DNA from: Fragum whitleyi
Lineage: Eukaryota; Mollusca; Bivalvia; Cardiida; Cardiidae
Direction of reading: 5' to 3'
Length of the DNA: 64,000 nucleotides
Assembly: GCA_948146395.1 (NCBI GenBank)
Contig: OX411547.1
Location: 57,243,066 to 57,307,065 of the forward strand
This document shows, in pieces, positions 39,101 through 42,100 of this stretch. The notes under the pieces were generated by a model. The model was not told where the DNA came from and ran no database searches. It saw only the letters and a program-made list of their open reading frames with translations. The translations under genes were made by a program, and so were the position numbers. How positions within the stretch are numbered: position 1 is the stretch's first letter; each line of letters starts with the position of its first letter.

Positions 39101-42100
39101 AAAGAAAAATTTAAAAGTCTCAGACTCAGCCTGTATATCTAGCATAGATTAGCTGATCATAGACCTTTTATGAAAAAAGCTTAGATAAATAATGACCAGG
39201 GGAGGAGCAGAAGGGGGGGGGGGGGGAAGGATTATTTCAAATGTTATCTGATTGAATAATTGAAAATCTCTTTTTCTGTGGTTGCATGGACATACCTAGG
39301 TAATGCAGTTTTTTTTCTCAGGTGAGCGACCCAGGGCCAACGTCCCTATTGTCTTTAAACATCTTCTCCTCCCAAACCAGGAAGGATTATTTCAAATGTT
39401 ATCTGATTGAATAATTGAAAATCTCTTTTTCTGTGGTTGCATGGACATACCTAGGTAATGCAGTTTTTTTTCTCAGGTGAGCAACCCAGGGCCAACGTCC
39501 CTATTGTCTTTAAACATCTTCTCCTCCCAAACCAATGGGTCAATTTTAACAAAACTTTGCAGAAATGTTCCTTGTGTGGCCCTCTTCCAAAGTTGTTCAA
39601 GAAATTTGAATTGACCCCAAAATGTGGGTGTGGCAGGCATGGGCTAATTTCCACTTTAAAATCTTCAAAAAAATTTCTTCTCCCATGAAACTTGGCTTGA
39701 ATGTTCCTTGGTTGACTCTGTTCCAAAGTTTTCCAAGAAATTTTAATTGACCCACAATTATGGTTGTGGCGGGGGGGGGGGGGGGGGGGGGGGGCTTTTT
39801 TCACTTAAATATCTTTAGAAATCTTCTCCTTTCCAATGAAACTTGGCATGAATGTTCCTTGTGTGACGCTCTTCCAAAGTTGTTCAAGAAAATTTTGATT
39901 GACCCCCAAAATATGGGTGTGGCAGGGCAAAAAATATTTTTCACTTTAAAATCTTGGAAAATCTTCCCCTCCCATACCATTTGACCAATTTCAACAAAAC
40001 TTGAAATGAATATTTCTCTTAGGACCATGTATTGAAGTTGTTCGAGAAATTTTAATTGACCAAAAAATATGGGCATTGCAGGTCAGTCCTATTTTTTATT
40101 TTTAAATCTCCTCCTTAACCATTGGACTTTCCAATAAATGAATGTTTTGTAATTGACCATGTTCCAAAATTGATTTCAATTTATAATTTCTCTTTTCAAA
40201 TCTGGAGATGTGAAGGCCAGTGGAGTGATACAGGCCCTCTTGGGGCTCTCGTTTCAGTTTTGTTAGCTAAAAATTTGATTAAGCCTTATACATTGTATCT
40301 GTGACCAATTGAGCACATTAAATAAGGATAATCACTTGCATGTTGCATTCACATTTGTTTATGCTGATGTTGCTTGGTAAAAAAATACATCACAAAATTT
40401 AATGTGGGAACAAGAATGTTTTCAATTATGCTCTATAAGAATGTTTGATGTAATTATTTTTTATGCATTCAACTTATTAATACCAGAAGTTTTCAAAATG
40501 GAACCCTTATAGTATTTTGGACCGTTTTTTAATGGTTTGAGTGAGTGTTTGGAATGAATGAATGGAGCTCTAAGTGTGTTCTATAGAATGGTTTTGATTG
40601 AGATGAGAGTCAATTCACAATGTTATTAATGGCCCTGTCACACCTCAACGTTTTAGCCAGCTAGTGCCTAACGCGTTTGAGAAGCGACTAAGTCCGTAAA
40701 ACGTCGGCATGCGCTGACCTACATTTACTTTTTGTAATTCACAACGCGCTTGTAGCATTTTCATAGCGAGTTTGAACGTGTGAGTAACATGTCCAGAACG
40801 TGATGATAGCATATGTCAGCGTATACCAACGTTCTTGAGCGTATGTCCAACGTTCTCTTAACGTCCTTTGAACATGCTGAGCGTGTTTGTAACGCGCTGC
40901 TAGCGCGTTTTAATGTGTTTGCAGCCTATTATGGATGTAAATATAAACTCTACAAGAAGTAACAACTTCAAATTCATTCTTTTAATATATAAACAGGCCA
41001 CCGGCCACTACACATATTCAAATTCAAAGTATGTTGGTTCATGTAAAAGAAAAATAGGAAAAAACAAAAAGAAAAATACACTGGCACCTGTTACATATGA
41101 AAACATGCATATAACAAACTTATAAGATTGGCTGATTTTTATACGCCGCCGAAGGCGGACGTATATTGGGGTCATCTTCTGCGTCTGTCCGTCCATCCAT
41201 CCGTCCATCCGTCCGTACGTCCGTCCACTTTACTTGTCAAAGCAACTCCTCCTAAACTTCTGGCTGGATCTTCTTGAAACTTGGTCAATGTTATCACCTC
41301 AATTGGTAGATGTGCATGAAGAAAGGATTTTACAGTTCGTTGATTTTTGCCTGAGTTATGCCCCTTGATAACTTAGTTTCTGGGTCCACTTTTCTTGTCA
41401 ACGCAACTCCTCCTAAGTTTCTGGCTGGATCTTCTTGAAACTTGGTCAATGTAATCACCTCAATTGGAAGATGTGCATGAAGGAAGGATTTTACCATTCG
41501 TTTATTTTTGCCTGAGTTATGCCCCTTGAAAACTTAGTCTCTGAGTCCATTTTTCTTGTCAACGCAACTCCTCTTAAGTTTCTGGCTGGATCTTCTTGAA
41601 ACTTTGTCAATGTTATCACCGCAATTGGTAGATGTGCATGAAGGAAGGATTTTATGGTTCATTGATTTTTGTCGGAGTTATGCCCCTTAAAAACTAGTCT
41701 CTTGGGCTTATTACCTCAGTTATGCCCCCTTAAAATTTAGTCTCTGGGGCTTATTGAAATTGCAGCCTTGTGAATGCAACTCTTCCTAAGTTTCTGGCTG
41801 GATCTAAATGAAACTTGGTGGATGTTATAACTGAAATTGGTAGATGAGCATGAAGTTAGGGTTTTATGATTCATTAATTTTACCCTAAATTATGCTCCCT
41901 TAAAACTTAGTAGCTAGGGCTTATTGAAATTGCAGCCTTTTGAACGCAACTCCTCCTTACTTTTTTGTCTTTATTTAAATGAAACTTGGTCAATGTCATC
42001 ACCATAATTTGTAGATGTACATGGATCAAGGATTTTATGGCTCATTTATTTCCCTGAATTATGCCCCCTTAAAACTTAGTGCCTCGGGCTTATTGAAATT

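Larger units (their letters stand above)
33521..39355 (+). mobile_element. HINE, AGCTCACC family, interrupted by a 4-kb foldback element
   Basis: 5' TTTTTAGCTCACCTGAGCAC folds with GTGCTCAAGTGAGCT, then a GTCCGGCGTCCGTCC tract. Core units of 140-180 bp have GCCCTACAGCCTTGAAATTT, GATCAGC and a small palindrome GGTGCGGAGCACC followed by GGGGGGAGGGGGTAGTACTT. One unit is split at 33915 by the foldback element, and units resume at 37887. A further small HINE is nested at 38376. The 3' end CAGGTGAGC, then AGGGCCAACGTCCCT, is near 39320-39350. Confidence 0.7.

Noticed and set aside
39451..39804. 117-codon reverse frame beginning with a proline run
   Set aside because: The prolines are the poly-G run read on the other strand, inside HINE units.
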